The notes under the pieces were generated by a model that ran no database searches, had not been told where the DNA came from, and worked only from the letters and a program-made list of their open reading frames with translations. This document shows, piece by piece, positions 21,363-31,365 of a DNA stretch of 64,000 nt. Where the stretch lies: the NCBI RefSeq assembly GCF_024347315.1, contig NZ_AP025460.1, forward strand, positions 434,001 through 498,000, read 5' to 3'. A program made the translations under genes and the position numbers. Source of the stretch: Vibrio atlanticus. GTDB lineage: Bacteria > Pseudomonadota > Gammaproteobacteria > Enterobacterales > Vibrionaceae. Each line of letters opens with the position of its first letter. Positions within the stretch are counted from its first letter, which is position 1.

Positions 21363-22322
21363 ATGTTAGAGAAAAAAGACGCAATGAGTGCAATTGCAAG
21401 CTACAGAATGGAAAGCACACTTCGTGGAGTCGACTTAAATCTTTTGACTGTATTTGATGCAGTTATGCAAGAGCAAAATATTACACGTGCAGCTCATAAT
21501 CTGGGCATGTCTCAGCCTGCGGTAAGTAATGCTGTTGCTCGTTTGAAAGTAATGTTCAACGACGAGCTATTCATGCGTCAAGGTCGTGGTATTCAACCGA
21601 CTCAACGTGCTCGTCAGTTGTTTGGCCCAATCCGCCAAGCGCTGCAGTTAGTACGCAACGAATTGCCAAGTTCTGTATTCTCACCAGAGTCGTCTTCTCG
21701 TTTGTTCAAACTTGCAATTTGTAGCCCTTGCGACATGCGTTTTGCACCTAAGATTATGTCGACAATCAACGACCAAGCACCTAGCGTTAATCTGCACATG
21801 GATGCAGAATTTGACCGTCAACTTTCTGAGCGCATGCGTTACCAAGAAATTGACTTCGTTATTGATTACTCGCGTTTTGATGAACAAGGTTTCTCAAGCA
21901 CTGAAATCTTCCAAGATGAATTGGTTGTGGTAGCTTCTGCTTCTCACCCACGCATCAACGGTGAAGTTTCAGCGGCAGAATTGCTTAACGAAAAGCACGC
22001 TAAACTGTCTCGCATTCATGGTCAACGTAGCTTCTCTGAGCAAGCTTACCGTGACCTCGATTGCACGCCTTTCTACGAAGGTACGAGCTTGAGCAACGTT
22101 CTTTACGTTGTTGGTCAATCTGAATTAGTAACAATCGCTCCTCGTTGGATGGTAGAACATGCAGCAAACAAAGAGCAGCTTCAGATTCTAGATTTCCCAT
22201 TCGATAATGCGGCGATTTCTGGCTTCCTTAGCTGGCACGAATCAAGTGAAAAGGACAAAGGACACATCTGGTTACGAGATCAGTTAATGATGATCTGTGG
22301 CGAAGTAGTGGCGCTTAACTAG
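21363..22322 (+). CDS. leuO: LysR-family regulator LeuO
   Basis: LeuO is a LysR-type regulator that antagonises H-NS and, in Vibrio, affects stress, bile and virulence circuits. The 319-residue product has the N-terminal winged HTH (RGVDLNLLTVFDAVMQEQNI; ITRAAHNLGMSQPAVSNAV, about 38-56) and the LysR effector domain. The start at 21363 (TTGAATGTT context) may be replaced by the in-frame ATG at 21384. In Escherichia leuO lies between leuABCD and ilvIH; here the same genes flank it but with extra genes in between. Confidence 0.94.
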   Translation: MLEKKDAMSAIASYRMESTLRGVDLNLLTVFDAVMQEQNITRAAHNLGMSQPAVSNAVARLKVMFNDELFMRQGRGIQPTQRARQLFGPIRQALQLVRNELPSSVFSPESSSRLFKLAICSPCDMRFAPKIMSTINDQAPSVNLHMDAEFDRQLSERMRYQEIDFVIDYSRFDEQGFSSTEIFQDELVVVASASHPRINGEVSAAELLNEKHAKLSRIHGQRSFSEQAYRDLDCTPFYEGTSLSNVLYVVGQSELVTIAPRWMVEHAANKEQLQILDFPFDNAAISGFLSWHESSEKDKGHIWLRDQLMMICGEVVALN

Positions 22323-22343
22323 ACACTAATTCCTATGATTTAT

Positions 22344-22379
22344 AAGCCCTAAGCTAGGAGTCTGGCTTGGGGTTTTTTT
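22344..22379 (+). terminator. Terminator after leuO
   Basis: AAGCCCTAAGC / GCTTGGGGTT hairpin followed by TTTTTT. Confidence 0.75.
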
Positions 22380-22523
22380 GTACCTGCTATTTTTGTTGAT
22401 AGAAAACTTAGCGTGAGACGTACTATTACTTATAACTTTGAGCTTCATCAGTTGCCTTTTCCATGATCAGAGGTACACTTGTGCGCTCAAAAAAGCTTAC
22501 AGGTGTAAGCCAAAGGTAAAGAG

Positions 22524-24332
22524 ATGGCCAATTTAGATTTTCATATCGTAAAAAGACTTCGTGACCAAATTGCCCAAGGCGGCAACCGTACAGCTTTGAA
22601 GCACAAAGTAGACAATGTATGGCAAGGTATTAGCTGGGAACAATTTGGACAACAAATCGATACGCTTTCATTAGCGCTATTGGCTCAAGGATTGAGAGTT
22701 CAGGATAAGATCGGTATCTTCTCGAACAATATGCCTCAGTGGACTGTGGCTGACTTCGCATCCTTACAAGCGCGCCTTGTAACGGTACCAATCTACCCAA
22801 CCAACACAGCGGCACAGTCTTCTTACATTATCCAAAATGCGGATGTGAAGATCTTATTCGTTGGTGAGCAAGCTCAATTCGATGCGGCGGTTAGCCTTTT
22901 TGAAGAGTGTGAACAGCTAGAAGTTGTTGTGGCGATGTCTGATGATATCGATCTGCAAGGACATCGCTTTGCTGTCTCTTGGAAAGAGTTCATGGCTCGT
23001 GGTGTTGAAGATCAGCGAGCTGAGCTTGATGTTCGTCTTGCGGATGCCAGCATGGATGACTTACTGACGCTTATCTATACCTCTGGTACAACAGGCCAGC
23101 CTAAAGGTGTAATGCTTGATTACACTAATGTTGGCTATCAATTAAAAGGCCATGATGAGCGTCTTAGCTTAAGCAAAGACGACGTCTCATTGTGTTTCTT
23201 ACCTCTATCACATGTATTTGAACGCGCTTGGACTTTCTATGTCCTTTATAAAGGCGCAACTAACTGCTATTTGCAAGACACCATGCAAGTTCGTGACGCA
23301 CTGAGTGATGTTAAACCAACGGTTATGTCTGCTGTTCCTCGCTTCTACGAGAAGATTTTCTCAGCGATTCACGAAAAAGTATCTAAAGCACCGTTTATTC
23401 GTAAAGTACTCTTTACTTGGGCGGTGAACATGGGCGCGAAGCTTTCTGTTTGTCATCAAGAAGGTCGTACACCATCATTCATGCTGAAGAAGAGCCATGC
23501 GCTTGCTGACAAGCTTGTGCTCTCTAAACTGCGAGCTCTGTTAGGTGGTAACATCAACTTCATGCCATGTGGTGGCGCGAAGCTTGATGAAACCATTGGT
23601 CGCTTCTTCCACGCGATTGGTATCAATGTAAAACTTGGCTACGGCATGACAGAAACCACGGCAACAGTATCGTGCTGGGATGACCGTTGTTTTAACCCTG
23701 ATTCGATCGGTATGTCGATGCCGGGCGCTGAAGTGAAAATTGGCGCTAAGGACGAGATTCTTGTTCGTGGTCCAATGGTGATGCGTGGCTACTACAAGAT
23801 GCCAGAAGAGACAGCTAAAACATTTGACGAGCATGGTTTCCTAAAAACGGGTGATGCGGGTCATTTTGATGAAAATGGTAATCTATTCATTACTGATCGC
23901 ATCAAAGAATTAATGAAGACTTCTGGCGGTAAGTACATTGCACCGCAAGTGGTTGAAGGCGCAATTGGTAAAGATCACTTTATCGAGCAGATTGCTGTTA
24001 TCGCTGATACGCGCAAATTCGTTTCTGCACTGATTGTTCCTTGTTATGACTCGCTAGAAGAGTATGCCAAAGAGCTTAATATCAAATATCATGACCGTGT
24101 GGAACTTGTTAAAAATCACCAAATAGTAGAAATGCTAGAGAAGCGTGTGAATGACTTACAACAAGAGCTAGCGAAGTTTGAGCAAGTGAAGAAGTTCAAG
24201 TTGTTGCCAAAAGCGTTTTCTATGGATGATGGTGAGCTAACACCGACCCAGAAACTGCGTCGTAAGGTTATTAACGATAAGTATCAAGACGAAATCGAAG
24301 AAATGTACAACGAAAAGCCTAAAGATAAGTAG
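22524..24332 (+). CDS. Long-chain acyl-CoA synthetase (AMP-binding)
   Basis: A 602-residue adenylate-forming enzyme that would activate fatty acids to acyl-CoA via acyl-AMP. The P-loop-like [17 protein letters not shown] (about residues 185-201), GYGMTETTA (about 372-380), the hinge [11 protein letters not shown] and [19 protein letters not shown] are all present. Length and motifs fit the FadD15/ACSL-like branch rather than canonical E. coli FadD. Chain-length specificity is unknown. It stands alone between leuO and ilvI, followed by a strong terminator. Confidence 0.9.
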   Translation: MANLDFHIVKRLRDQIAQGGNRTALKHKVDNVWQGISWEQFGQQIDTLSLALLAQGLRVQDKIGIFSNNMPQWTVADFASLQARLVTVPIYPTNTAAQSSYIIQNADVKILFVGEQAQFDAAVSLFEECEQLEVVVAMSDDIDLQGHRFAVSWKEFMARGVEDQRAELDVRLADASMDDLLTLIYTSGTTGQPKGVMLDYTNVGYQLKGHDERLSLSKDDVSLCFLPLSHVFERAWTFYVLYKGATNCYLQDTMQVRDALSDVKPTVMSAVPRFYEKIFSAIHEKVSKAPFIRKVLFTWAVNMGAKLSVCHQEGRTPSFMLKKSHALADKLVLSKLRALLGGNINFMPCGGAKLDETIGRFFHAIGINVKLGYGMTETTATVSCWDDRCFNPDSIGMSMPGAEVKIGAKDEILVRGPMVMRGYYKMPEETAKTFDEHGFLKTGDAGHFDENGNLFITDRIKELMKTSGGKYIAPQVVEGAIGKDHFIEQIAVIADTRKFVSALIVPCYDSLEEYAKELNIKYHDRVELVKNHQIVEMLEKRVNDLQQELAKFEQVKKFKLLPKAFSMDDGELTPTQKLRRKVINDKYQDEIEEMYNEKPKDK

Positions 24333-24365
24333 TTTTCTGTTTAGATAAATTTTCAGTTGTTTAAA

Positions 24366-24408
24366 AATCCCCCTACGAATGTGATTGCATTTTTAGGGGG
24401 ATTTTTTG
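24366..24408 (+). terminator. Terminator after acyl-CoA synthetase gene
   Basis: AATCCCCCTA / TAGGGGGATT stem followed by TTTTT. Confidence 0.85.
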
Positions 24409-24733
24409 TATCTAATGACACAGCACAATGTGCGAAAGCGCACACCAACAAGCTCGCTGTTTATCGATAAATAGCGAACTGTTGAAATATTAAGTGCTTT
24501 TTTTTATCAAGTAGGCAGTGTTTAAACCTAGTGTGAAAGCCTGTATTGGGTTTTATTTGATGCTTTGAGCTAATAGTTGGTTTTTTGGCACAGTTGCCGA
24601 ATAACAGGCGTTAGACCAGATGATAATAAAGCGTTAAAGTTGTTTCGTATTACTGTTTGTTGTTATCACAACAGACAGCCATAGCCGAAAAAGTGGAAGT
24701 ATTTCGAATTAGGCTACGAATAAGCCCTAGACT
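24409..24733. promoter_or_regulatory. Non-coding region upstream of ilvIH
   Basis: About 325 bp with T-rich stretches and no credible long gene. This is where the ilvIH promoter must lie; in enterobacteria this promoter is Lrp-activated through several degenerate sites, which I cannot recognise by eye. Confidence 0.5.
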
Positions 24734-24796
24734 ATGAAAAACCAGCCCAACATGTTCACCAAATGTGATTGGAAGCTGGTGAGGAGAGCAATATGA
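24734..24796 (+). CDS. Possible 20-codon upstream ORF coupled to ilvI
   Basis: ATG at 24734 opens a frame [20 protein letters not shown] that ends in TGA overlapping the ilvI ATG (ATGA at 24793-24796). Its sequence also contains the ilvI ribosome-binding site (GAGGAG) and an ACCAGC / GCTGGT inverted repeat able to sequester that region. It is not enriched in Ile, Leu or Val codons, so a classic attenuator peptide is unlikely. It could be chance. Confidence 0.35.
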   Translation: MKNQPNMFTKCDWKLVRRAI

Positions 24797-26550
24797 CAAC
24801 AAAACCTGAAACAGCCATGTCATCCGGCGCTGAAATGTTATCCGGCGCTGAGATGGTGGTGCAGTCTCTAATTGAAGAGGGTGTAGAACAAATCTTTGGT
24901 TATCCAGGTGGTTCTGTACTTGATATCTACGATGCGCTGCATGCTAAAACTGCTGAAATTAAACACGTATTAGTACGACACGAACAAGCCGCTACCCACA
25001 TGGCAGATGGCTATACTCGTTCTACCGGTAAGCCGGGTGTAGTACTTGTGTGTTCTGGTCCAGGTGCGACCAATACCGTTACTGGTATTGCAACAGCCTA
25101 CATGGACTCAATCCCAATGATTGTTATTTCTGGTAACGTACCAAATAACCTTATTGGTAACGACGCCTTCCAAGAGTGTGACATCGTTGGTGTATCACGC
25201 CCGATCGTTAAACACAGCTTCCTCGTTAAGAAAGCGGAAGATATCCCTGAAGTCGTTAAAAAAGCATTCTATATTTCAACGACAGGACGTCCAGGTCCTG
25301 TGGTTATTGATCTGCCAAAAGACATTTTAAACCCACAAATTAAGCTTCCTTATGAATACCCAGAAACGATCAAAATGCGTTCATATAACCCAACGGTTAC
25401 GGGTCATAAAGGTCAGATCAAAAAGGCGCTGAAAGCCCTTCTTGAAGCGAAGAAGCCGGTACTTTATGTCGGTGGTGGTGCGGTTATTTCTGAGGCAGAT
25501 AAGCCGTTGTTAAAATTAGCAGAGGCACTGAATTTACCCGTGGTAAGTACCCTAATGGGGCTTGGCGCTTTCCCTGGTACTCATAAGAACTCTTTGGGTA
25601 TGTTGGGCATGCATGGTTTGTATGAAGCCAATATGGCGATGCACAATGCGGACTTGATCTTTGGTATTGGCGTACGTTTCGATGATCGAACGACCAATAA
25701 CCTAGATAAATACTGTCCTGATGCGAAGATCATGCACATTGATATCGATCCATCTTCTATCTCTAAGAACGTTAAAGTGGATCTTCCGATTGTAGGTTCA
25801 GCGGAAAAAGTACTAGAAAGCATGGTTAACCTGCTTATTGAGCAAGGTGGAACTAACGATGCAGAAGCGATGGAAAGCTGGTGGAATGAAATTAAACAGT
25901 GGCAAGAACGTGACTGCTTAACGTATGACAAAACGTCGGGTCGAATTAAGCCACAACAAGTTATTGAAACACTGCATAAAGTAACCAATGGCGATGCCTA
26001 TGTTGCTTCGGATGTTGGTCAGCACCAAATGTTTGCTGCTTTGTACTACCCGTTTGACAAGCCACGCCGTTGGATTAACTCTGGTGGTCTAGGTACGATG
26101 GGCTTTGGCTTACCAGCTGGTATGGGCGTTAAGTTTGCGAAACCTGATGAAGAAGTTGTGATTGTTACTGGTGACGGCAGTATTCAAATGAATATCCAAG
26201 AGCTGTCGACTGCGCTGCAATACAATATCCCCGTTAAGATTATTAATCTTAACAACCGTTTCTTAGGCATGGTAAAACAGTGGCAAGACATTGTTTATCA
26301 AGGTCGTTACTCTAATTCATATATGGACTCTGTTCCTGATTTTGCTGCTATCGCTGAGGCTTATGGCCACGTTGGCATGCGTATTTCATCTCCGGATGAA
26401 TTGGAATCAGGTTTGGAAAAAGCACTGGCGATGAAAGACCGTTTGGTATTTGTCGATATTAGTGTGGATGACACCGAGCACGTATACCCAATGCAGATCA
26501 AAGGCGAGGGTATGGATAACATGTGGCTAAGCAAAACGGAGAGAACATAA
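24793..26550 (+). CDS. ilvI: Acetolactate synthase III large subunit IlvI
   Basis: The catalytic subunit of acetohydroxyacid synthase, which makes acetolactate and acetohydroxybutyrate for valine, leucine and isoleucine synthesis. The ThDP enzyme has the N-terminal [18 protein letters not shown] with the catalytic glutamate in [16 protein letters not shown], and the C-terminal ThDP-Mg motif [17 protein letters not shown] chose the ATG at 24793, directly behind GAGGAGAG, giving 585 residues; the open frame to 24769 lacks such a site. ilvH follows 2 bp later. Confidence 0.96.
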   Translation: MTTKPETAMSSGAEMLSGAEMVVQSLIEEGVEQIFGYPGGSVLDIYDALHAKTAEIKHVLVRHEQAATHMADGYTRSTGKPGVVLVCSGPGATNTVTGIATAYMDSIPMIVISGNVPNNLIGNDAFQECDIVGVSRPIVKHSFLVKKAEDIPEVVKKAFYISTTGRPGPVVIDLPKDILNPQIKLPYEYPETIKMRSYNPTVTGHKGQIKKALKALLEAKKPVLYVGGGAVISEADKPLLKLAEALNLPVVSTLMGLGAFPGTHKNSLGMLGMHGLYEANMAMHNADLIFGIGVRFDDRTTNNLDKYCPDAKIMHIDIDPSSISKNVKVDLPIVGSAEKVLESMVNLLIEQGGTNDAEAMESWWNEIKQWQERDCLTYDKTSGRIKPQQVIETLHKVTNGDAYVASDVGQHQMFAALYYPFDKPRRWINSGGLGTMGFGLPAGMGVKFAKPDEEVVIVTGDGSIQMNIQELSTALQYNIPVKIINLNNRFLGMVKQWQDIVYQGRYSNSYMDSVPDFAAIAEAYGHVGMRISSPDELESGLEKALAMKDRLVFVDISVDDTEHVYPMQIKGEGMDNMWLSKTERT

Positions 26551-26551
26551 T

Positions 26552-27046
26552 ATGAGACACATCCTTTCACTATTAATGGAAAACCAACCAGGTGCACTAT
26601 CTCGTGTGGTTGGCTTGTTTTCTCAGCGTGGCTACAACATCGAGTCTTTGAATGTATCCCCTACGGATGATCCAACGCTTTCTCGTCTGAATGTCACCAC
26701 TAACTCGAGCGAAATGCAGCTTGAGCAGATCCAAAAACAGCTACACAAGTTAATCGACGTACTTAAGGTACAAGAAGTGTCTGAGCTTGAGCATATCGAG
26801 CGTGAACTTCTGATGGTAAAAGTACGCGCTAGCGGCTTTGCTCGCGCTGAAGTGAAACGCACAGCGGATATATTCCGTGGTCAGATTGTTGATGTGACGG
26901 CTTCGCAATATACGGTTCAAATGGCCGGCACTAGCGAGAAGCTGGATGCTTTCATTCAGGCATTGTCTGAAGTAACGGAAGTACTTGAAGTGGCTCGAAG
27001 TGGGGTTGTTGGCATCGCACGTGGTGAACGAGCGTTGAAAGCCTAA
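26552..27046 (+). CDS. ilvH: Acetolactate synthase III regulatory subunit IlvH
   Basis: The 164-residue small subunit confers valine feedback control on IlvI. It has an N-terminal ACT domain (MRHILSLLMENQPGALSRVV, then GLFSQRGYNIESL) and the C-terminal small-subunit domain. It is translationally adjacent to ilvI, and a terminator about 80 bp downstream ends the operon. Confidence 0.97.
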   Translation: MRHILSLLMENQPGALSRVVGLFSQRGYNIESLNVSPTDDPTLSRLNVTTNSSEMQLEQIQKQLHKLIDVLKVQEVSELEHIERELLMVKVRASGFARAEVKRTADIFRGQIVDVTASQYTVQMAGTSEKLDAFIQALSEVTEVLEVARSGVVGIARGERALKA

Positions 27047-27125
27047 CGAAGAAAGATTTAAAGCTGCTTTTAAGCTAAAACTGATCATTTAACCGTTTGA
27101 AAAAAATAGCGATTTTACTGATACG

Positions 27126-27150
27126 AACGGCCCTTAATTTGGGCCGTTTT
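27126..27150 (+). terminator. Terminator of ilvIH
   Basis: AACGGCCC / GGGCCGTT hairpin and a TTTACT tail. Confidence 0.85.
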
Positions 27151-27591
27151 ACTTTCTGGAAGTAAGCATCGTTTGTCCATACTTTCTTATTGCCATTCAT
27201 TTCTTTGTAGCTCTCCATTGGGGCGCTATTGCGCTTTTTATAGAGTGCCCTGTTATTTACTGTGCTTGATCCCCTCCAGTACCATGCATCCATATTTATT
27301 GGGAATCTCATTTTTGAGAGACTTAAATCACAAAGTTTATATGATTAGACTAAAGTCTAATACTCGCGGTGATTTGAGCTAAACTGAACAATAATCAAAC
27401 AGTCTTGCTTCATGTCATCTCATGATAAAAGATGAAATTAATAGAGTGTTTGCTAGATGTAAAAGGATGGCACCGTTAACTTAATTCAACTGGTTAGCTA
27501 ACCCTATCAAAGTCTTGAAGGGCATTAGTTGAATTAGGTTCGCTGAAGCAAGGGTTTAGGGATCATACAGTCTGATTGAAAGAGGCGTGGT
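27151..27591. other. Intergenic region upstream of a small membrane-protein gene
   Basis: A 441-bp stretch with no supported gene. It contains a short near-palindrome TAGACTAAAGTCTA at 27346-27359 and presumably the promoter for the small gene at 27592. Nothing else was recognised. Confidence 0.5.
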
Positions 27592-27723
27592 ATGTTTGTC
27601 GATTTTTTAGTGAGGTTAACCATAGGTACATTAGCCGTTCTTGGCTTTCAACTGAGTGCATTGTATTTTTTACCTATGGTTGTGCTACTCAATACTCATC
27701 ACAAAGAGTTTTTTGGGTGGTAG
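27592..27723 (+). CDS. Small hydrophobic membrane protein (43 aa)
   Basis: An unannotated-size ORF encoding a 43-residue peptide starting MFVDFLVRLTIGTLAV, with one continuous hydrophobic stretch (about residues 5-34) and a polar tail NTHHKEFFGW. A purine-rich AAAGAGG lies upstream of the ATG, and an intrinsic terminator begins 23 bp after the stop, which supports it being an expressed unit. The family is not recognised. A single-span inner-membrane peptide is the best description. Confidence 0.6.
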   Translation: MFVDFLVRLTIGTLAVLGFQLSALYFLPMVVLLNTHHKEFFGW

Positions 27724-27745
27724 TTCAGTCGTAATACTGGAAATA

Positions 27746-27774
27746 AAAAACGGAGCTATTAGGCTCCGTTTTTA
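27746..27774. terminator. Bidirectional terminator
   Basis: AAAAACGGAGC / GCTCCGTTTTT stem between the convergent small membrane-protein gene and the GntR gene, with T runs on both strands. Confidence 0.85.
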
Positions 27775-27797
27775 TGTGGTTAGAATCTATCTTGACA

Positions 27798-28457
27798 TTA
27801 TGCGGCTTCGATAACTTCTTCAATTCGCTTCATTGAACTTAACAGGTGTTGATCCAATAGTTCTGTCGCTTGATCGACATTTTTAGCAAGTACCAGCTTC
27901 ATGATCATTTCGTGCTCATCAATATTGAACAGATCATCAGATGCGCTTTCTGCAGACATAGCTAGGAAGCGGTAACGTTTCACTTGGTTAATTAGGTCAT
28001 CAAAGAACTTAAACATGTTCTCTGAATCAGCCCCTTCAAGCAGTGCGACATGGAATTGCTGGTGGCGTTCTTCCCATTCAACACAATCAAACTCTTCTGA
28101 GACATATTGTATGCGTGATAGCTTGTGGTAGGAGGTTAATACTTCCAGTTCCCAGCTTTCATCACCTGCTAAAATTGCCTTTTTAAGCAGAACCGATGAT
28201 ACAACACGAAGGCTTTCGTATAGGTCATTCAGTTCTTTCTTTGATACAGGAGATACCCAGCAGCCTTTTTGTGGCTCTAGCTTTACGTATTTACTCCAAG
28301 ATAGTTGCACTAAGGCTTCGCGAATTGGAGATGCGCCGACGTTGTATCGTGCTTTGAGATCAGCTACAACGAGTTTTTTACCTGGGGTTAATTCACCATT
28401 GAGAATATCTTGGCGAATCATCTTTGATACTTTGTCAGTAAGCGTAGGACTAGACAT
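27798..28457 (-). CDS. GntR-family regulator with FCD ligand domain
   Basis: A 219-residue regulator. The N-terminal winged HTH has IRQDILNGELTPGKKLVVAD and ASPIREALVQL; the C-terminal all-helical FCD domain carries the probable metal/ligand histidines (ERHQQFHVALL, NIDEHEMIM, LLDQHL). This domain usually binds small carboxylates. I prefer the second ATG (MSSPTLTDKVSK), which has GAGG at proper spacing; the frame extends four codons further. It is divergent from nothing obvious, and the next minus-strand gene upstream is on the other side of pyk. Targets are unknown. Confidence 0.9.
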   Translation of the reverse strand: MSSPTLTDKVSKMIRQDILNGELTPGKKLVVADLKARYNVGASPIREALVQLSWSKYVKLEPQKGCWVSPVSKKELNDLYESLRVVSSVLLKKAILAGDESWELEVLTSYHKLSRIQYVSEEFDCVEWEERHQQFHVALLEGADSENMFKFFDDLINQVKRYRFLAMSAESASDDLFNIDEHEMIMKLVLAKNVDQATELLDQHLLSSMKRIEEVIEAA

Positions 28458-28593
28458 TACAAACCTCATGTATATTTGATTTCTAGTCTGCTAATCCGTT
28501 TCTTAGGAAGAGTTTATTGGAGTTTAACAGTACGTAGTTCTAATGTGATTGATAATACAGCGTACTGAAAAGTTAGGCAAGATTTTGTTTCAT

Positions 28594-28620
28594 AAAAAAA
28601 GAGGGCCGAAGCCCTCTTTT
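28594..28620 (-). terminator. Terminator of pyruvate kinase gene
   Basis: On the minus strand AAAGAGGGC / GCCCTCTTT stem, with TTTTTTT tail, just after the pyk stop. Confidence 0.88.
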
Positions 28621-28645
28621 ATATTTTATGCGAATCGGTTCATTC

Positions 28646-30058
28646 TTATAGAACGTGAACAGATGCTGTGTTTGTAGTACCAGAAGCGACTAGAGCACCA
28701 GAAACCATAACTACGATGTCGCCTTTGTTACCTAGGCCAGATTGTAGAGCGATTTCTTTACCGTTGATGTAGAACGCGTCTGTGTTCTCGATAGAGTCAA
28801 CAAGAACTGGCTTAACACCTTTAGTAAGAACTAGCTGTGCAGCTGTCTTTTCGTTAGTTGTTAGAGCAAGGATGTTTGCAGTTGGGAAGTACTTACGTAC
28901 TGAACGTGCAGACTTACCGCCTTCAGTTGCAACAACGATTAGAGGAGCAGCTAGCTTCTCTGCTGTGTCTACAGCGCCTTTACATACTGCTTCAGTGATG
29001 CGTAGACGTGGGCTGTCTAGACGAGAACCTAGCTCAGCTTTAAGAGCTGAATCAGTACGGTTCGCGATTTGAGCCATGATAGTAACAGCTTCAACTGGGT
29101 ACTTACCTTTAGCCGTTTCACCAGAAAGCATTACTGCATCAGTACCATCCATGATTGCGTTCGCAACGTCACCCGCTTCTGCACGAGTTGGACGTGGGTT
29201 GCTGATCATAGAGTCAAGCATTTGAGTTGCAGTGATAACCATCTTACGTGCGCGGTTACACTTCTCGATCATCATCTTCTGAGCGAAGATTACTTCTTCA
29301 GCTGGGATTTCAACACCTAGGTCACCACGAGCAACCATGATGCCGTCAGAAGCTTCAAGGATTGAATCGAAGTTATCTACACCTTCTTGGTTTTCAATCT
29401 TAGAAATGATGTGGATGTTCTCGCCACCGTTAGCGTTTAGAAGCTCACGGATTTCTTTAACGTCTTCTTCTTTACGAATGAAAGAAGCAGCTACGAAATC
29501 AACGCCTTGCTCGCAACCAAACTTAAGGTCAGCTTTGTCTTTCTCAGAAAGAGCTGGAAGTTGAACAGAAACGCCAGGAAGGTTAACACCTTTGTTTTCG
29601 CCTAGAGCACCGTTGTTAAGAACTTTACACTTAACTTCAGTTTCTGTTGTTGCGATAACTTCCATTTCGATTAGGCCATCATCAACAAGGATAGTGTTAC
29701 CTGCTGTTAGGTCCTTAGCGAAACCTAGGTAAGTTACTGCTACTACGTCTTTGTTACCAACAACTGTTGCGTCAGTTGTGAAAGTGAACTCTTGACCAGC
29801 TACTAGATCTACGTCGTTACCATCTTCAAGTTTGATAGTACGGATTTCTGGACCTTTAGTATCTAGAAGGATCGCAAGTTGCTCACCATTATTTTCCATT
29901 ACTTTACGGAAGTTCGCGATACGAGTGCCGTGCTCTGCGAAATCACCGTGAGAGAAGTTAAGACGCATAACGTTCATGCCAGCATCTACTAGTTCAGTTA
30001 GCTTCTCTACAGATTCAGTTTTAGGGCCAATCGTACATACGATTTTGGTCTTTTTCAT
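28646..30058 (-). CDS. pykF: Pyruvate kinase (type I)
   Basis: Converts phosphoenolpyruvate and ADP to pyruvate and ATP in glycolysis. The 470-residue protein starts [16 protein letters not shown] and contains MRLNFSHGD, the signature [17 protein letters not shown] with the catalytic lysine, [23 protein letters not shown] and [12 protein letters not shown]. Length and sequence are those of the fructose-1,6-bisphosphate-activated PykF type found in Vibrio. A long 5' region (about 430 bp) precedes it. Confidence 0.95.
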   Translation of the reverse strand: MKKTKIVCTIGPKTESVEKLTELVDAGMNVMRLNFSHGDFAEHGTRIANFRKVMENNGEQLAILLDTKGPEIRTIKLEDGNDVDLVAGQEFTFTTDATVVGNKDVVAVTYLGFAKDLTAGNTILVDDGLIEMEVIATTETEVKCKVLNNGALGENKGVNLPGVSVQLPALSEKDKADLKFGCEQGVDFVAASFIRKEEDVKEIRELLNANGGENIHIISKIENQEGVDNFDSILEASDGIMVARGDLGVEIPAEEVIFAQKMMIEKCNRARKMVITATQMLDSMISNPRPTRAEAGDVANAIMDGTDAVMLSGETAKGKYPVEAVTIMAQIANRTDSALKAELGSRLDSPRLRITEAVCKGAVDTAEKLAAPLIVVATEGGKSARSVRKYFPTANILALTTNEKTAAQLVLTKGVKPVLVDSIENTDAFYINGKEIALQSGLGNKGDIVVMVSGALVASGTTNTASVHVL

Positions 30059-30487
30059 GGAAGGTACTCTCCGGTAAGTATTGTTACAATTTGAAATTTA
30101 TTTAAGTTCTGAAGATTGGTCCGCTACATCAACATTTTGTGCCTGTTGTGTAAAAGCGCGGGACTTCCAATATGTCCTTCAGAGTTGTAAGTCTTTCATC
30201 AATTTTAGTCATTTTATGACCAAAAGATTTTGATTCAATATCGGTTTTCTGTGACTTACCCCACTATATAGGCGGTAAGTTGCAAAAAAATAACAGTCAG
30301 TTTTGTAATTTTTTTTCTTTTCGGGTGCGGATTCTACCACCTAATGAGTTCAATATCACTGCTTAACAATTGTCTTAGGACAAGGTTTTATCGCTATTTA
30401 TTAATTTTTTGGATCAAAATAAATGGACTAAATAGTTTCGTTGTAACTATAATATGTTTCACATCGAAACTTAATGGCCTTTTTTAA
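30059..30487. promoter_or_regulatory. Divergent pyk / deoR-glmS regulatory region
   Basis: This 429-bp AT-rich gap drives pykF leftward and the DeoR regulator rightward. GTTTCG at 30435-30440 and its inverted copy CGAAAC at 30465-30470 sit just before the regulator start and could be an operator for it, since DeoR/AgaR-type proteins often bind TTTCG-like half sites. No promoter was assigned firmly. Confidence 0.45.
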
Positions 30488-31258
30488 ATGTCGAAACGAA
30501 ACACCCAGCTCAGAAGACATGCAATTTCTAACCTAGTGAATGAAAAAGGGGAGGTTAGTGTTGATGAATTATCCGCTAAGTTCGAAACCTCAGAGGTCAC
30601 GATTAGAAAGGACTTGGCGTCTTTAGAGAAAAACGGTCAGCTTTTGCGCCGTTATGGTGGTGCGATTTCATTACCGAAAGAGGTTGTCAACGAAGAGCTG
30701 GGTCCACAAGTTTCGACTCGAAAGATTTCATTGGCGAAAGCCGCGGCAGATTTAATTCGCGACCATAACCGCATTGTGATCGATAGTGGTAGCACGACAG
30801 GAGCGCTAATTCAGCAGCTCAATAGCAAGCGTGGTTTGGTTGTGATGACCAACTCGTTGCACGTTGCTAATGCACTTAATGAGTTGGAAAGCGAACCAAC
30901 ACTGCTAATGACCGGCGGCACTTGGGATACCCATTCGGATTCTTTTCAAGGCAAAGTCGCAGAATCAGTACTTCGAGCTTACGATTTTGATCAACTATTT
31001 ATCGGGGCTGATGGTATCGACCTTGATAGAGGCACAACCACGTTCAATGAATTGGTTGGTCTAAGTAAAGTAATGGCTGAAGTGTCACGAGAAGTGATCG
31101 TGATGGTTGAGTCGGAAAAGGTGGGACGAAAGATCCCGAACTTAGAGCTGGCATGGGAACACATTGACATCTTAATTACCGATACAGACTTAGGCGAAGA
31201 ATCCAAAGCAAGTATCGAATCACATGATGTTCGAGTGATCCTGACCGATCCAGCGTAA
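30488..31258 (+). CDS. DeoR/GlpR-family sugar-phosphate regulator next to glmS
   Basis: A 256-residue DeoR-type regulator. The N-terminal HTH is clear (EVSVDELSAKFETSEVTIRK, then DLASLEKNGQLLRRYGGA), followed by the sugar-phosphate-sensing DeoRC domain (IVIDSGSTTGALIQQL; LFIGADGIDLDRGTTTFNEL). It lies 107 bp upstream of glmS on the same strand, an arrangement conserved in Vibrio. A role in amino-sugar metabolism or control of glmS is therefore likely, inferred from context only. Confidence 0.9.
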   Translation: MSKRNTQLRRHAISNLVNEKGEVSVDELSAKFETSEVTIRKDLASLEKNGQLLRRYGGAISLPKEVVNEELGPQVSTRKISLAKAAADLIRDHNRIVIDSGSTTGALIQQLNSKRGLVVMTNSLHVANALNELESEPTLLMTGGTWDTHSDSFQGKVAESVLRAYDFDQLFIGADGIDLDRGTTTFNELVGLSKVMAEVSREVIVMVESEKVGRKIPNLELAWEHIDILITDTDLGEESKASIESHDVRVILTDPA

Positions 31259-31365
31259 AAACAAATTTAAGTATTATGCATTTACCTTCCTATAATTGAT
31301 CTTGATAAAGATCTGGCCTTTGCTTGCTGCCAATAGGAATAAAACGAAATTGATGGAGTGAAACT

